A stretch of DNA of 28,061 nucleotides from an uncultured Collinsella sp. (GTDB lineage Bacteria > Actinomycetota > Coriobacteriia > Coriobacteriales > Coriobacteriaceae), in NCBI GenBank assembly GCA_937982065.1, contig CALJMO010000030.1, positions 1 to 28,061 of the forward strand. The letters run 5' to 3'. The notes beneath the pieces are model-generated. The model was not told where the DNA came from. It ran no database searches and worked only from the letters and a program-made list of their open reading frames with translations. This document shows positions 1 through 6,710 of this stretch, one piece after another. Within the stretch, counting starts at the first letter, position 1; each line of letters starts with the position of its first letter. Position numbers and translations under genes: made by a program.

Positions 1-245
1 ATCTTGTCGTGAACATCGGGGGTGTCAACGATAAAGCGATCGTTGGGTGAACGGCCGGTGCGCTCCCCCGTCTCGATCACCAGCGCGCCGTTGGATGCCA
101 TGCGGCCTTCTTCGCGGCGGATGGCGTACTCGACAAGCTCCGCAGCGGGTAGATCGACCAGCAGACGAGGCTGATTTTCAGCGGGATCTTCAACGAGTGT
201 AATGCCAAAGTTGGACAGAACTTCTGCAGGGGTAACACCAGGCAT
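1..245 (-). CDS. pckA: Phosphoenolpyruvate carboxykinase (ATP), N-terminal part
   Basis: This is the first 81 codons of a gene that runs off the left edge. The product would interconvert oxaloacetate and phosphoenolpyruvate with ATP in the cytosol. The translation starts MPGVTPAEVLSNFGITLVED and contains ALVIETGERTGRSPNDRFIV, which matches the conserved N-terminal TGRSPKDKYIV block of ATP-dependent PEPCK. ATG is at 245-243, with a strong AGGAGG ribosome binding site a few bases upstream (around 251-257 on the minus strand). In anaerobic gut actinobacteria the enzyme often works in the carboxylating direction during fermentation, which is family knowledge and not visible here. The catalytic domain lies outside the window, so integrity cannot be judged. 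Confidence 0.88.
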   Translation of the reverse strand, partial: MPGVTPAEVLSNFGITLVEDPAENQPRLLVDLPAAELVEYAIRREEGRMASNGALVIETGERTGRSPNDRFIVDTPDVHDK

Positions 246-286
246 GGGGCCTCCTTTAAAAACGCGGCACGTGGACGCGGCGCGCA

Positions 287-302
287 CTTTACTCACGTAA
301 AG
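287..302. promoter_or_regulatory. Palindrome in the pckA leader/promoter region
   Basis: CTTTAC-tcac-GTAAAG is a perfect 6-bp inverted repeat with a 4-base centre, 42 bases upstream of the pckA start. It may be an operator or an mRNA leader hairpin. No regulator can be named from the sequence. Confidence 0.35.
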
Positions 303-319
303 CCCGTTGTACCCGATAT

Positions 320-335
320 GCAAAAACGTTTTTGC
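320..335. promoter_or_regulatory. Perfect 16-bp palindrome, candidate LacI-family operator
   Basis: GCAAAAACGTTTTTGC reads identically on both strands and is centred on CG, the layout typical of LacI/GalR/CcpA-type operators. It lies about 75 bp upstream of the pckA start, so control of pckA by a sugar-responsive or catabolite regulator is plausible. That link is inference; no LacI-family gene is in the window. Confidence 0.45.
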
Positions 336-386
336 GGCAAGGGCGGCAAGCCCGCCCAACGGTCAAAAATCGCAGGCAAGCGGCCC

Positions 387-522
387 AGTCATTGGGGACG
401 TTCTTAAACGACTAGTCATTGGGGACACTCTTGAACAGGCAGCATTCAAGGAGCGTCCCCGGATGCCGGCACTTAGGGACGTTCCCAAAGTGCCGGCACA
501 TAAGGAACGTCCCTAAGTGCCG
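387..522. repeat. REP-like cluster: 13-bp direct repeat plus two hairpins
   Basis: AGTCATTGGGGAC occurs at 387-399 and again at 414-426, a 27-bp period. The second copy opens a hairpin whose arms are GGGGAC(a)CTC(-)TTGAA and TTCAAGGAGCGTCCCC (421-460). A second hairpin follows with perfect 19-bp arms (467-485 and 504-522, CGGCACTTAGGGACGTTCC and its complement). Its 18-base loop contains another palindrome, GTGCCGGCAC (490-499). A related GGGGAC...GTCCCC hairpin followed by a TGCCGG motif occurs at 257 bp into the block at 21001, that is 21257-21282. These look like dispersed intergenic REP-type elements. No RAYT (REP-associated) transposase is in the window. Confidence 0.75.
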
Positions 523-548
523 ACTACTGAATGGCGCCGCCGAAATTA

Positions 549-596
549 TTGAACAACCTGTTCAAAAACACGAGCGAGCACCGTCGCGTCTATACT
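549..596 (+). promoter_or_regulatory. Possible promoter region of the flippase gene
   Basis: TTGAACA-acc-TGTTCAA (549-565) is a perfect 7-bp inverted repeat that could be an operator. TATACT at 591-596 matches the -10 consensus at five of six positions. No good -35 box lies 16-18 bp upstream, so the promoter call is tentative. Confidence 0.35.
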
Positions 597-624
597 AAAG
601 CGCAGCAATAGAAAGGACTCCGCT

Positions 625-2205
625 TTGAGTATCACGCCCCTCGATAGCATTCGCCGCGCCATCGCCCGCCGCAACGGCACCTCCAACCCCGCTGCATCGA
701 AGGACGGCGCCGCGAAGGCCCAGGGCGGCCGCATCGAGAACGGCCTCTTCCCTGCCTCGCACACTGCCGAGGAACTCGCACGCATCCAAGAGCTGAGTCA
801 GCGCAACGCCGGCGGGCCCGATAGCAGCCAAGCCACACGTCGCCGGCGCGAACGCGATCGGGAGCCCGGCCCCGTCCGCCGCATGGTCAACGCTTGGTGG
901 AACCGTCTGCTCGGCGCCGTCTACGGCGGCGGGTTCTCCATGCAGGAAGCGGAATACGAGGAGCACGCCACCCGCCGCGATTACCTTTGGAACGCTCTCG
1001 GCACCGCCGTGTGGGGCTTGGCGTTTCCGCTGCTCACCATCGTGTCCACACAGCTCGTGGGCGCCGAAGAAGCCGGCAAGTTCTCCATCGCCTTTGTCAC
1101 CGGCACGCTCATCATGATCGCGTGCAACTACGGCGTGCGCAATTTCCAGGTCTCGGACATCGACGAAAAGACGTCCTTCGCCTCCTACCAGCTCAATCGT
1201 TGGATCTGCGGAGCGCTCGCCCTAGGCTGCGGCCTCATGTATAGCAGCGCCCGCGGCTATGACGCGCAGATGGCGACGATCGGCCTGGGCGTCTACCTGT
1301 ATAAGGTCATCGACGGCGTCGCCGACGTGTACGAAGGCCGCCTGCAGCAGGCCGACAAACTCTACTTGGCTGGAATGAGCCAAACGCTACGCTCCGTCGG
1401 CGTCATCGCGGTCTTCAGCGTGGCGCTGTTCCTCACGCGCAGCATGCCCATCGCGGCCATGGACATGGGTGTCACCGCGATCGCCTCGCTCGTGCTGGTC
1501 ACCGCGCCGCTCGCCCTGCTCGAGACCGAAAAATCGCGCCGCGTGAGCCTGCGCGAGGTCGGCCACCTGTTTGTCCAGTGCGCCCCGCTCTTTGGTGCAC
1601 TGTTCCTGTTCAACCTTATCGAGAGCATGCCCAAGTTTGTGATGGAAGGCACGCTGGCATACAAATATCAGCTGTACTTTAATGCCCTGTTCTTTCCTGC
1701 GCAGGCTATTTTGCTGAGCATTGGATTTATCTATAAACCGCAGCTCCTGCGCTTGTCGAACATTTGGGCTAATCCTCGCAAGCGTCGTCGCTTTGACCTG
1801 ATTATTGTTGCCGTTATGGCGCTGATCGTGGTCATCACCGGCATGTGCGCCGCATTTATGGCAGGTCCCGGTATTCCCCTCATGAGCTTTATGTACGGCC
1901 TCAGCTTTGAGCGCTACCGTACGCTGGCGCTGCTGATGGTCGTCGCCGGCGGCGTCACCGCGGCCATCGACTTTATCTACGCCATCATCACGGTGCTACG
2001 CCACGCTAGAGACGTCACCAAGATCCACCTGATCTGCTTCGCCGTAAGCGTGGTGCTGCCGGTGATCCTGATTAAGCTGCTGGGTCTGATGGGCGCTGTA
2101 GTGAGCTACCTAGCCATCATGGCCCTACTCCTGGTGCTGCTGATAATCGAGTACCGCCGCATCCGCCAACGCATCGAACGCGACCGCAACCCATACGGCG
2201 CCTAA
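625..2205 (+). CDS. MOP-superfamily polysaccharide flippase (Wzx/MurJ-like)
   Basis: The product is a 526-residue polytopic membrane protein, probably an oligosaccharide or lipid-linked sugar exporter of the polysaccharide biosynthesis (PST) branch of the MOP superfamily. The first 115 or so residues are hydrophilic, Arg-rich and probably cytoplasmic. Membrane segments begin near residue 120 (WNALGTAVWGLAFPLLTIVS) and continue to about residue 510, followed by a basic tail. Around 12 membrane helices are likely, but I counted them only by eye. The start is TTG at 625, chosen because GAAAGGA lies seven bases upstream (611-617). No glycosyltransferases flank it, so the substrate is unknown and it is not part of a visible capsule cluster. 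The long N-terminal extension is unusual for a flippase. Confidence 0.7.
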   Translation: MSITPLDSIRRAIARRNGTSNPAASKDGAAKAQGGRIENGLFPASHTAEELARIQELSQRNAGGPDSSQATRRRRERDREPGPVRRMVNAWWNRLLGAVYGGGFSMQEAEYEEHATRRDYLWNALGTAVWGLAFPLLTIVSTQLVGAEEAGKFSIAFVTGTLIMIACNYGVRNFQVSDIDEKTSFASYQLNRWICGALALGCGLMYSSARGYDAQMATIGLGVYLYKVIDGVADVYEGRLQQADKLYLAGMSQTLRSVGVIAVFSVALFLTRSMPIAAMDMGVTAIASLVLVTAPLALLETEKSRRVSLREVGHLFVQCAPLFGALFLFNLIESMPKFVMEGTLAYKYQLYFNALFFPAQAILLSIGFIYKPQLLRLSNIWANPRKRRRFDLIIVAVMALIVVITGMCAAFMAGPGIPLMSFMYGLSFERYRTLALLMVVAGGVTAAIDFIYAIITVLRHARDVTKIHLICFAVSVVLPVILIKLLGLMGAVVSYLAIMALLLVLLIIEYRRIRQRIERDRNPYGA

Positions 2206-2285
2206 TTAGCTGCCCGGTCACCGGAATTTGCGATGGAATCACCCCGTCTGGGGTCTCGTTGCGGACAATATTCATCACGCAAAAC

Positions 2286-2406
2286 TAAGTGAGTAGACTT
2301 TTACCGAATCCCCGACCACACCAACAGAGCACAAGTCTGTGACCTGCGGTTTTATTGAGGCAAATATGTTGGGTGCTCGGCATTTCCAAAAAAGTCTACT
2401 CACTTA
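2286..2406. repeat. 121-bp MITE-like element with perfect 17-bp terminal inverted repeats
   Basis: TAAGTGAGTAGACTTTT (2286-2302) is the exact reverse complement of 2390-2406. Inside lies a second, imperfect pair of arms, CCGACCACACCAAC (2312-2325) and GTTGGGTGCTCGG (2368-2380). The whole unit can therefore fold as one long hairpin. It has no coding capacity and no obvious target-site duplication at its edges. It could be a miniature transposable element or a structured RNA; the sequence alone does not decide. Confidence 0.7.
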
Positions 2407-2420
2407 GCCAGCGGGCAGCC

Positions 2421-2467
2421 AAAAAAGAACCGCCGCGACGTCGTTTGACTCCGTTGCGACGGTTTTT
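2421..2467. terminator. Bidirectional Rho-independent terminator
   Basis: Arms AACCGCCGCGAC (2428-2439) and GTTGCGACGGTT (2453-2464) pair at 10 of 12 positions. A T-run follows on the plus strand (2463-2467), and an A-run at 2421-2426 gives U's on the minus strand. It sits between the convergent flippase and phosphatase genes and can serve both. Confidence 0.75.
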
Positions 2468-2592
2468 CGAGCATTTTCGCGCTGTCGAGGACGCAGACGC
2501 TCCTCATTTCTAGCGCTTACCGAGCAAGAAGGCGCTACTCTCCGAAAGTAGTCAAATAAGCCCCGTCCCAAATTAGCTACCCCTTGCACCGA

Positions 2593-3432
2593 TTATTCGC
2601 CCGGGTTGATGTTCGCGTAGAACTCCGCCCCATCATCGAGCCGCAGGATGCCCACGCGACCGAACTCGGAGCCGGTGGCGGCAGCGCAGTCGATGTCGAT
2701 GCGATCGGGCACACCGGCGGCATCCTCGCCGCCCAGGCGCACGATCTGCCCGCGGCCCGACTCCTCATCGAGCCCCGCAAGACCACCGACCTCGCAATAA
2801 CGCCCGAGCGACACCGTTGGCGTGTGACCGCTCACAACGACCGGGCCCTTACCCTCGGTAGAAAGCAGCCCGGTCGGCACATCCCAATAGCCGTGACGAA
2901 TCCACAGCAGGTCATCGGACGACTGTACCGCGAGCATCTGCTGCAGCAGCTCGCGATCGGCACCCACCGCTCCAACGCCATCGGCACAATCGACGCCATG
3001 CTCAAGCAAAAACGCGCGCGCCGCCTTCATCTCGATTCCAGCATGTACCAGCAGATACGGGCGCTCCTCGGTCTCGACCACCGCGTAGAGCGGCAGCGCG
3101 GCCATCCATCGCACGAGCTCCTCGTATGCCTCAAATTCCATGTCGTTGAGCTGCTCGCGCGTCGTCCAGCCACCGTTGATATCCCAGGTCTCGGCATCGA
3201 GCGGATCCTGACCAATGATGGCATCGAGCATGATCTGCTCGTGATTACCCTTGAGCACGTGGGCGTTGGGCAGCGAGCGCACGAGCTTAATAACGCCGAC
3301 CGGATCGGGCCCGCGATCGATCATGTCGCCCAGCACGTACAGCGTGTCGTCGGACGTCAACGAGATCTTAGACAGGGCCTCGTCAAGCGCACGCACGTGC
3401 CCGTGAGCATCAGATGTCACATAGATCGCCAT
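2593..3432 (-). CDS. PPP-family metallophosphatase (serine/threonine phosphatase-like)
   Basis: The protein is a 279-residue cytosolic phosphoesterase with a two-metal centre. Its motifs appear in order: D8-x-H10 in SDAHGH, G35-D36-x-x-D39-R40-G41 in GDMIDRGP, G62-N63-H64-E65, an LLVHAGIE block near residue 130 and a late SGHTPT. This is the complete calcineurin-like PPP signature of bacterial PrpA/PrpB- and ApaH-related phosphatases. The substrate (phosphoprotein, or Ap4A-type dinucleotide) cannot be told from sequence alone. ATG at 3432 is preceded by an AGGAGAGG-type ribosome binding site. The gene is transcribed alone, from a promoter at 3508-3536, and ends at a shared terminator. Confidence 0.85.
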   Translation of the reverse strand: MAIYVTSDAHGHVRALDEALSKISLTSDDTLYVLGDMIDRGPDPVGVIKLVRSLPNAHVLKGNHEQIMLDAIIGQDPLDAETWDINGGWTTREQLNDMEFEAYEELVRWMAALPLYAVVETEERPYLLVHAGIEMKAARAFLLEHGVDCADGVGAVGADRELLQQMLAVQSSDDLLWIRHGYWDVPTGLLSTEGKGPVVVSGHTPTVSLGRYCEVGGLAGLDEESGRGQIVRLGGEDAAGVPDRIDIDCAAATGSEFGRVGILRLDDGAEFYANINPGE

Positions 3433-3507
3433 GGTACGCCTCTCCTTGCATTGCGGCCGAAGCCCGGTGCCGCAACTAAAACTTCAAGTTGAACTTAAAC
3501 GTTACCC

Positions 3508-3536
3508 ATTGTACTCCGTTGCAATAAAGCTGGAAA
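3508..3536 (-). promoter_or_regulatory. Promoter of the metallophosphatase gene
   Basis: On the minus strand TTTCCA (3536-3531) and TACAAT (3513-3508) are separated by 17 bp. They match the sigma-70-type consensus at four and five of six positions. The predicted transcript starts about 70 nt before the ATG. Confidence 0.55.
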
Positions 3537-3685
3537 GGGTTTCCGAGCAGAGGCAAAGACGGCAGCCGTCTATGACGATATCGCGCACGCCCGCAATCCA
3601 ACCCCATAAACCCACCATCTTTGGGTACAAATAACCACAGACAACTGACCGTGCCACGCCAACCACCCAGGAGCGGACACTATCC

Positions 3686-5287
3686 ATGAACCAGATCCTT
3701 CTTTTTATCGGCCTCGTCATCATTTTGTGCCTGACCATCAAACCCGTCGGCAAAAAGCTCCCCTTCCCCACCCTGCTCATCTTTATCGCGCTCGGCATGC
3801 TGTTGGGCGTCAACGGCCCGGCGCACATCGACTTTAGCGACTACGCACTCACCGAAACCGTCTGCAGCACGGCGCTGCTGTTCATCATGTTCTACGGCGG
3901 CTTTAACACCAATATCGACCGCGCTAAGCCCGTCGCTGCGCCGGCGGTGCTGCTGAGCACGCTCGGCGTCGTCATCACCGCAGGCATCACCGGCGTGTTC
4001 GCCCACTTTGTGCTGGGCTTCGACTGGATCGGCGGCCTGCTGCTGGGCTCGGTCGTGGCATCCACCGACGCGGCCAGCGTCTTTAGTGTTCTGCGCGAGC
4101 ACAGTCTGTCGCTGAGGGGCGGCACCGACTCGCTGCTCGAGGTCGAATCGGGCTCCAACGATCCCGTCGCCTACATGCTCACCGCCGTGCTCGCCACACT
4201 CGCGGCCGGCGGCGACATTAACATCCCCGTGCTGCTGGCCAAGCAGATTATCCTGGGCGTGGGCCTGGGCCTCGCCATCGGCTGGGCGGCGGGCCGCCTG
4301 ATTGAACGCGCGCACGCAACGGCCGAGGGCGCGCAGACCATCTATTTGTTCGCCGTGGCCATCGTCGCCTACGCGCTGCCGAGTTACCTGGGCGGCAACG
4401 GCTTTTTAGCCGTGTACCTGGCAGGCATTGTGCTGGGTGCGAGCGACATCACCGGCAAGGTCGAGATGGCGCACTTCTTTGACACCCTCACCGAGATGGC
4501 AGAGATGACCATCTTCTTCTTGCTCGGCCTGCTCGTAACGCCCGCGCGCCTGCCGCAGATGCTGCTGCCGGGCCTGGCGCTCATGGCGTTTATGCTCTTT
4601 GCGAGCCGCCCCATCGCTGTCGGTCTGCTGTTGGCGCCCTTTAAGACAAACCCCCGCCAGGTCGCGCTCGTAACCTGGGCGGGCCTGCGCGGAGCAGCTT
4701 CGGTCGTCTTTAGTCTCTTTGCCGTGGTGGCCGGCGTTCCCGGCGGACACGACCTATTTGACCTGGTGTTTGTGATTGCCGTGTCGAGCATTGTGGTGCA
4801 GGGCTCGCTGCTGCCGGCGGTGGCGAAGAAGCTCGATATGATCGATGCGACCGGTGACGTGCGCCGCACCTTTAACGACTACCGCGACGAGGACGGCATG
4901 TCGTTTGTAAAGCTCAAGGTGGGCGCTGGACATCCGTTTGCCGGACGCTCGCTCGCGGACATTGGCAGCGCCACAGACATGCTCGTGGTCCTGGTGCTGC
5001 GCGACGGGGCGCACCCGGTGCTGCCCAACGGCGATACCGTCATCGAGGAAGGTGACCTGCTGGTGATGGCCGCGCCGACGTTTGAAGAGCGTGCCGAGGT
5101 TACGCTGCGCGAGGTCACCGTAACCCCCCACGGTCGCCTGGCCGGCCAGCGCCTGCGCGATGTGCCGCAGGGCAAGCATCCGTTTATTGTGGTGATGCTC
5201 AAGCGCGACGGCCAGACGATCATCCCCGACGGAAACACCCTCATATACGCCGGCGACGAAGCCGTCATCGCCACGCTGGCGTCGTAG
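3686..5287 (+). CDS. nhaP2: K+/H+ antiporter, CPA1 family, with C-terminal RCK_C (TrkA-C) domains
   Basis: The product is a 533-residue inner-membrane cation:proton antiporter. Residues 1 to about 385 form the hydrophobic Na+/H+ exchanger domain, with hallmarks such as GSVVASTDAASVFSVL and the ESGSNDPVAYML block that carries the transport-site Asp. From about residue 405 the protein is cytosolic and shows two TrkA-C-like stretches (FVKLKVGAGHPFAGRSLADI and VTPHGRLAGQRLRDVP, each followed by a short beta-rich segment). This architecture fits the NhaP2/CvrA K+/H+ antiporters, and the symbol is given on that basis. AGGAG lies about 12 bases before the ATG, somewhat far. The gene stands alone on the plus strand, divergent from the phosphatase gene. 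Confidence 0.85.
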   Translation: MNQILLFIGLVIILCLTIKPVGKKLPFPTLLIFIALGMLLGVNGPAHIDFSDYALTETVCSTALLFIMFYGGFNTNIDRAKPVAAPAVLLSTLGVVITAGITGVFAHFVLGFDWIGGLLLGSVVASTDAASVFSVLREHSLSLRGGTDSLLEVESGSNDPVAYMLTAVLATLAAGGDINIPVLLAKQIILGVGLGLAIGWAAGRLIERAHATAEGAQTIYLFAVAIVAYALPSYLGGNGFLAVYLAGIVLGASDITGKVEMAHFFDTLTEMAEMTIFFLLGLLVTPARLPQMLLPGLALMAFMLFASRPIAVGLLLAPFKTNPRQVALVTWAGLRGAASVVFSLFAVVAGVPGGHDLFDLVFVIAVSSIVVQGSLLPAVAKKLDMIDATGDVRRTFNDYRDEDGMSFVKLKVGAGHPFAGRSLADIGSATDMLVVLVLRDGAHPVLPNGDTVIEEGDLLVMAAPTFEERAEVTLREVTVTPHGRLAGQRLRDVPQGKHPFIVVMLKRDGQTIIPDGNTLIYAGDEAVIATLAS

Positions 5288-5292
5288 TGACT

Positions 5293-5379
5293 AGGAGGTA
5301 GCTACTTTAGGACGAAGAGATCAAGCGCCTAGAGAACCTCATGTCTTCGCTCGCAGATTTGGATTTGCCTGAGGAGTAA
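5293..5379 (+). pseudogene. Possible start-lost small ORF behind the antiporter gene
   Basis: AGGAGG (5293-5298) is a textbook ribosome binding site but has no start codon in range. At the expected distance the sequence reads TTTAGGACGAAG. One missing T would turn AGG into ATGG and open a frame from 5311 to the TAA at 5377-5379 (DEEIKRLENLM followed by SSLADLDLPEE, 22 residues). As it stands that frame is preceded by TAG (5308-5310). Only a 12-residue ORF starting at ATG 5341 is formally available, and it lacks its own ribosome binding site. I read this as a recently broken or mis-sequenced small acidic protein. Function unknown. Confidence 0.35.
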
Positions 5380-5514
5380 GGTCACCCCTCCCCCATGTAA
5401 CCATCCTGTAAATCATAGCGGCGCAGTAGAGTTTTACCGTGATGTGGTCGCGCCTGGCGCTCCACTGTGCTAAAGTATCCCGAACGTTCAAACGACTACG
5501 AGGGAGACTAGAAG

Positions 5515-6639
5515 ATGGCACGTGTGCACAACTTCTCAGCTGGCCCGGCCGCACTGCCTACCAGCGTGCTCGCCGAGATCGCCGACGAGATGATGGGCTA
5601 CCGCGGTTGCGGCATGTCCGTGCTCGAGATGAGCCATCGATCTAGCATGTACCAGCAGATTATCGACGACGCCGAAGCAACCCTGCGCCGTCTACTGAGC
5701 ATCCCGGACAACTACCGCGTCCTGTTTTTGCAGGGCGGTGCCACGCTGCAGTTTGCGGGCATCCCCATGAACCTCATGCGCCGCGGCCGCGCCGGCTACA
5801 TCGTGACCGGCAACTTTGCCAACAAGGCATACAAAGAAGCCGCCAAGTACGGCGAGGCCGTGCAGCTCGCGAGCTCCGAGGAATCCAACTTCGACCGCAT
5901 TCCCAACATGGCCGACATCAACGCGCGCATTGCCGACGAGGCCGCGGGCGACGGGCTCGACTACGTCTACATCTGCCAGAACAACACTATCTTTGGCACC
6001 ATGTACCACGAGCTGCCCAACTGCGGCAACGTACCGCTAGTCGCCGATGTCTCGAGCTGCTTTCTGTCGCAGCCGCTCGACGTTGAGCGCTACGGCCTCA
6101 TCTACGCCGGCGCTCAGAAAAACGCCGGCGCCGCGGGTGTGACCGTGGTCATCGTGCGCAACGACCTCATCGCAGATGGCCCCGCCTTTGCGCAGACGCC
6201 GCAGTACATGGACCTCAAGGCCCAGGCCGCCAAGGGCTCCATGCTCAACACGCCCAACACCTTTGGTATCTACGTATGCGGCAAGGTGTTCCGTTGGGTT
6301 GAGAAAACCGGCGGACTTGCCGCCATGGCCGAGCGCAACTGGGCCAAGGCCAATCTGCTCTATGACCTGCTCGAGCACAGCGAGCTGTTCCATAGCACTA
6401 CGCAGGCCGACAGCCGCTCCATCGCCAACGTCACCTTCCGCACCGGCGACGCCGAACTCGACGCGGCCTTTGTCGCAGGCGCGGCCGGGCACCAGATTCA
6501 AAACGTCAAGGGCCATCGCCTGGTGGGCGGTATGCGCGCCAGCGTCTACAACGCCGTAACCATGGAAGACGTGCAGGCACTGGCCTCGTACATGAAGGAC
6601 TTCGAAGCGCAGCATAGTTTGAGCCCGCGATCTAACTAG
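5515..6639 (+). CDS. serC: Phosphoserine aminotransferase
   Basis: This PLP enzyme converts 3-phosphohydroxypyruvate and glutamate to phosphoserine and 2-oxoglutarate, the second step of serine synthesis. It has 374 residues, close to the usual 360-370. The N-terminus VHNFSAGPAALP, the GGATLQFAG motif that binds PLP phosphate, the aspartate in LVADVSSCF and the Schiff-base lysine K202 in YAGAQKNAGAAG are all present. The C-terminal GHRLVGGMRASVYNA block is typical. AGGGAG precedes the ATG by about ten bases. serA follows 71 bases downstream, so the two probably form one operon. serB is not in the window. Confidence 0.97.
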   Translation: MARVHNFSAGPAALPTSVLAEIADEMMGYRGCGMSVLEMSHRSSMYQQIIDDAEATLRRLLSIPDNYRVLFLQGGATLQFAGIPMNLMRRGRAGYIVTGNFANKAYKEAAKYGEAVQLASSEESNFDRIPNMADINARIADEAAGDGLDYVYICQNNTIFGTMYHELPNCGNVPLVADVSSCFLSQPLDVERYGLIYAGAQKNAGAAGVTVVIVRNDLIADGPAFAQTPQYMDLKAQAAKGSMLNTPNTFGIYVCGKVFRWVEKTGGLAAMAERNWAKANLLYDLLEHSELFHSTTQADSRSIANVTFRTGDAELDAAFVAGAAGHQIQNVKGHRLVGGMRASVYNAVTMEDVQALASYMKDFEAQHSLSPRSN

Positions 6640-6710
6640 CCCGCAACGCGCGGGCCGACCAGCCATCTCAAACCACCCTGTTTAGATCAAAACCTGCTAA
6701 GGAGTTTTCC

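Larger units (their letters stand above)
246..624. other. Intergenic spacer rich in palindromes and hairpins
   Basis: This 379-base spacer separates divergent genes (pckA on minus, flippase on plus). From left to right it holds a CTTTAC-tcac-GTAAAG palindrome (287-302), a perfect 16-bp palindrome (320-335), a repeated 13-mer and two hairpins (387-522), an inverted repeat TTGAACA-acc-TGTTCAA (549-565) and a -10-like TATACT (591-596). I see no convincing coding sequence; a short open frame across 307-516 runs through the hairpins and has no ribosome binding site. Confidence 0.7.
2206..2592. other. Convergent intergenic region with a 121-bp element and terminator
   Basis: This 387-base spacer lies between two convergent genes. 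It contains a short hairpin ACCCC-gtct-GGGGT just after the flippase stop (about 2240-2253), the 121-bp inverted-repeat element (2286-2406) and a bidirectional terminator (2421-2467). The rest (2468-2592) shows no supported gene. Confidence 0.7.

Noticed and set aside
307..516. A 69-codon frame between pckA and the flippase gene
   Set aside because: It runs through the hairpin repeats, has no ribosome binding site, and the peptide merely repeats the repeat units.
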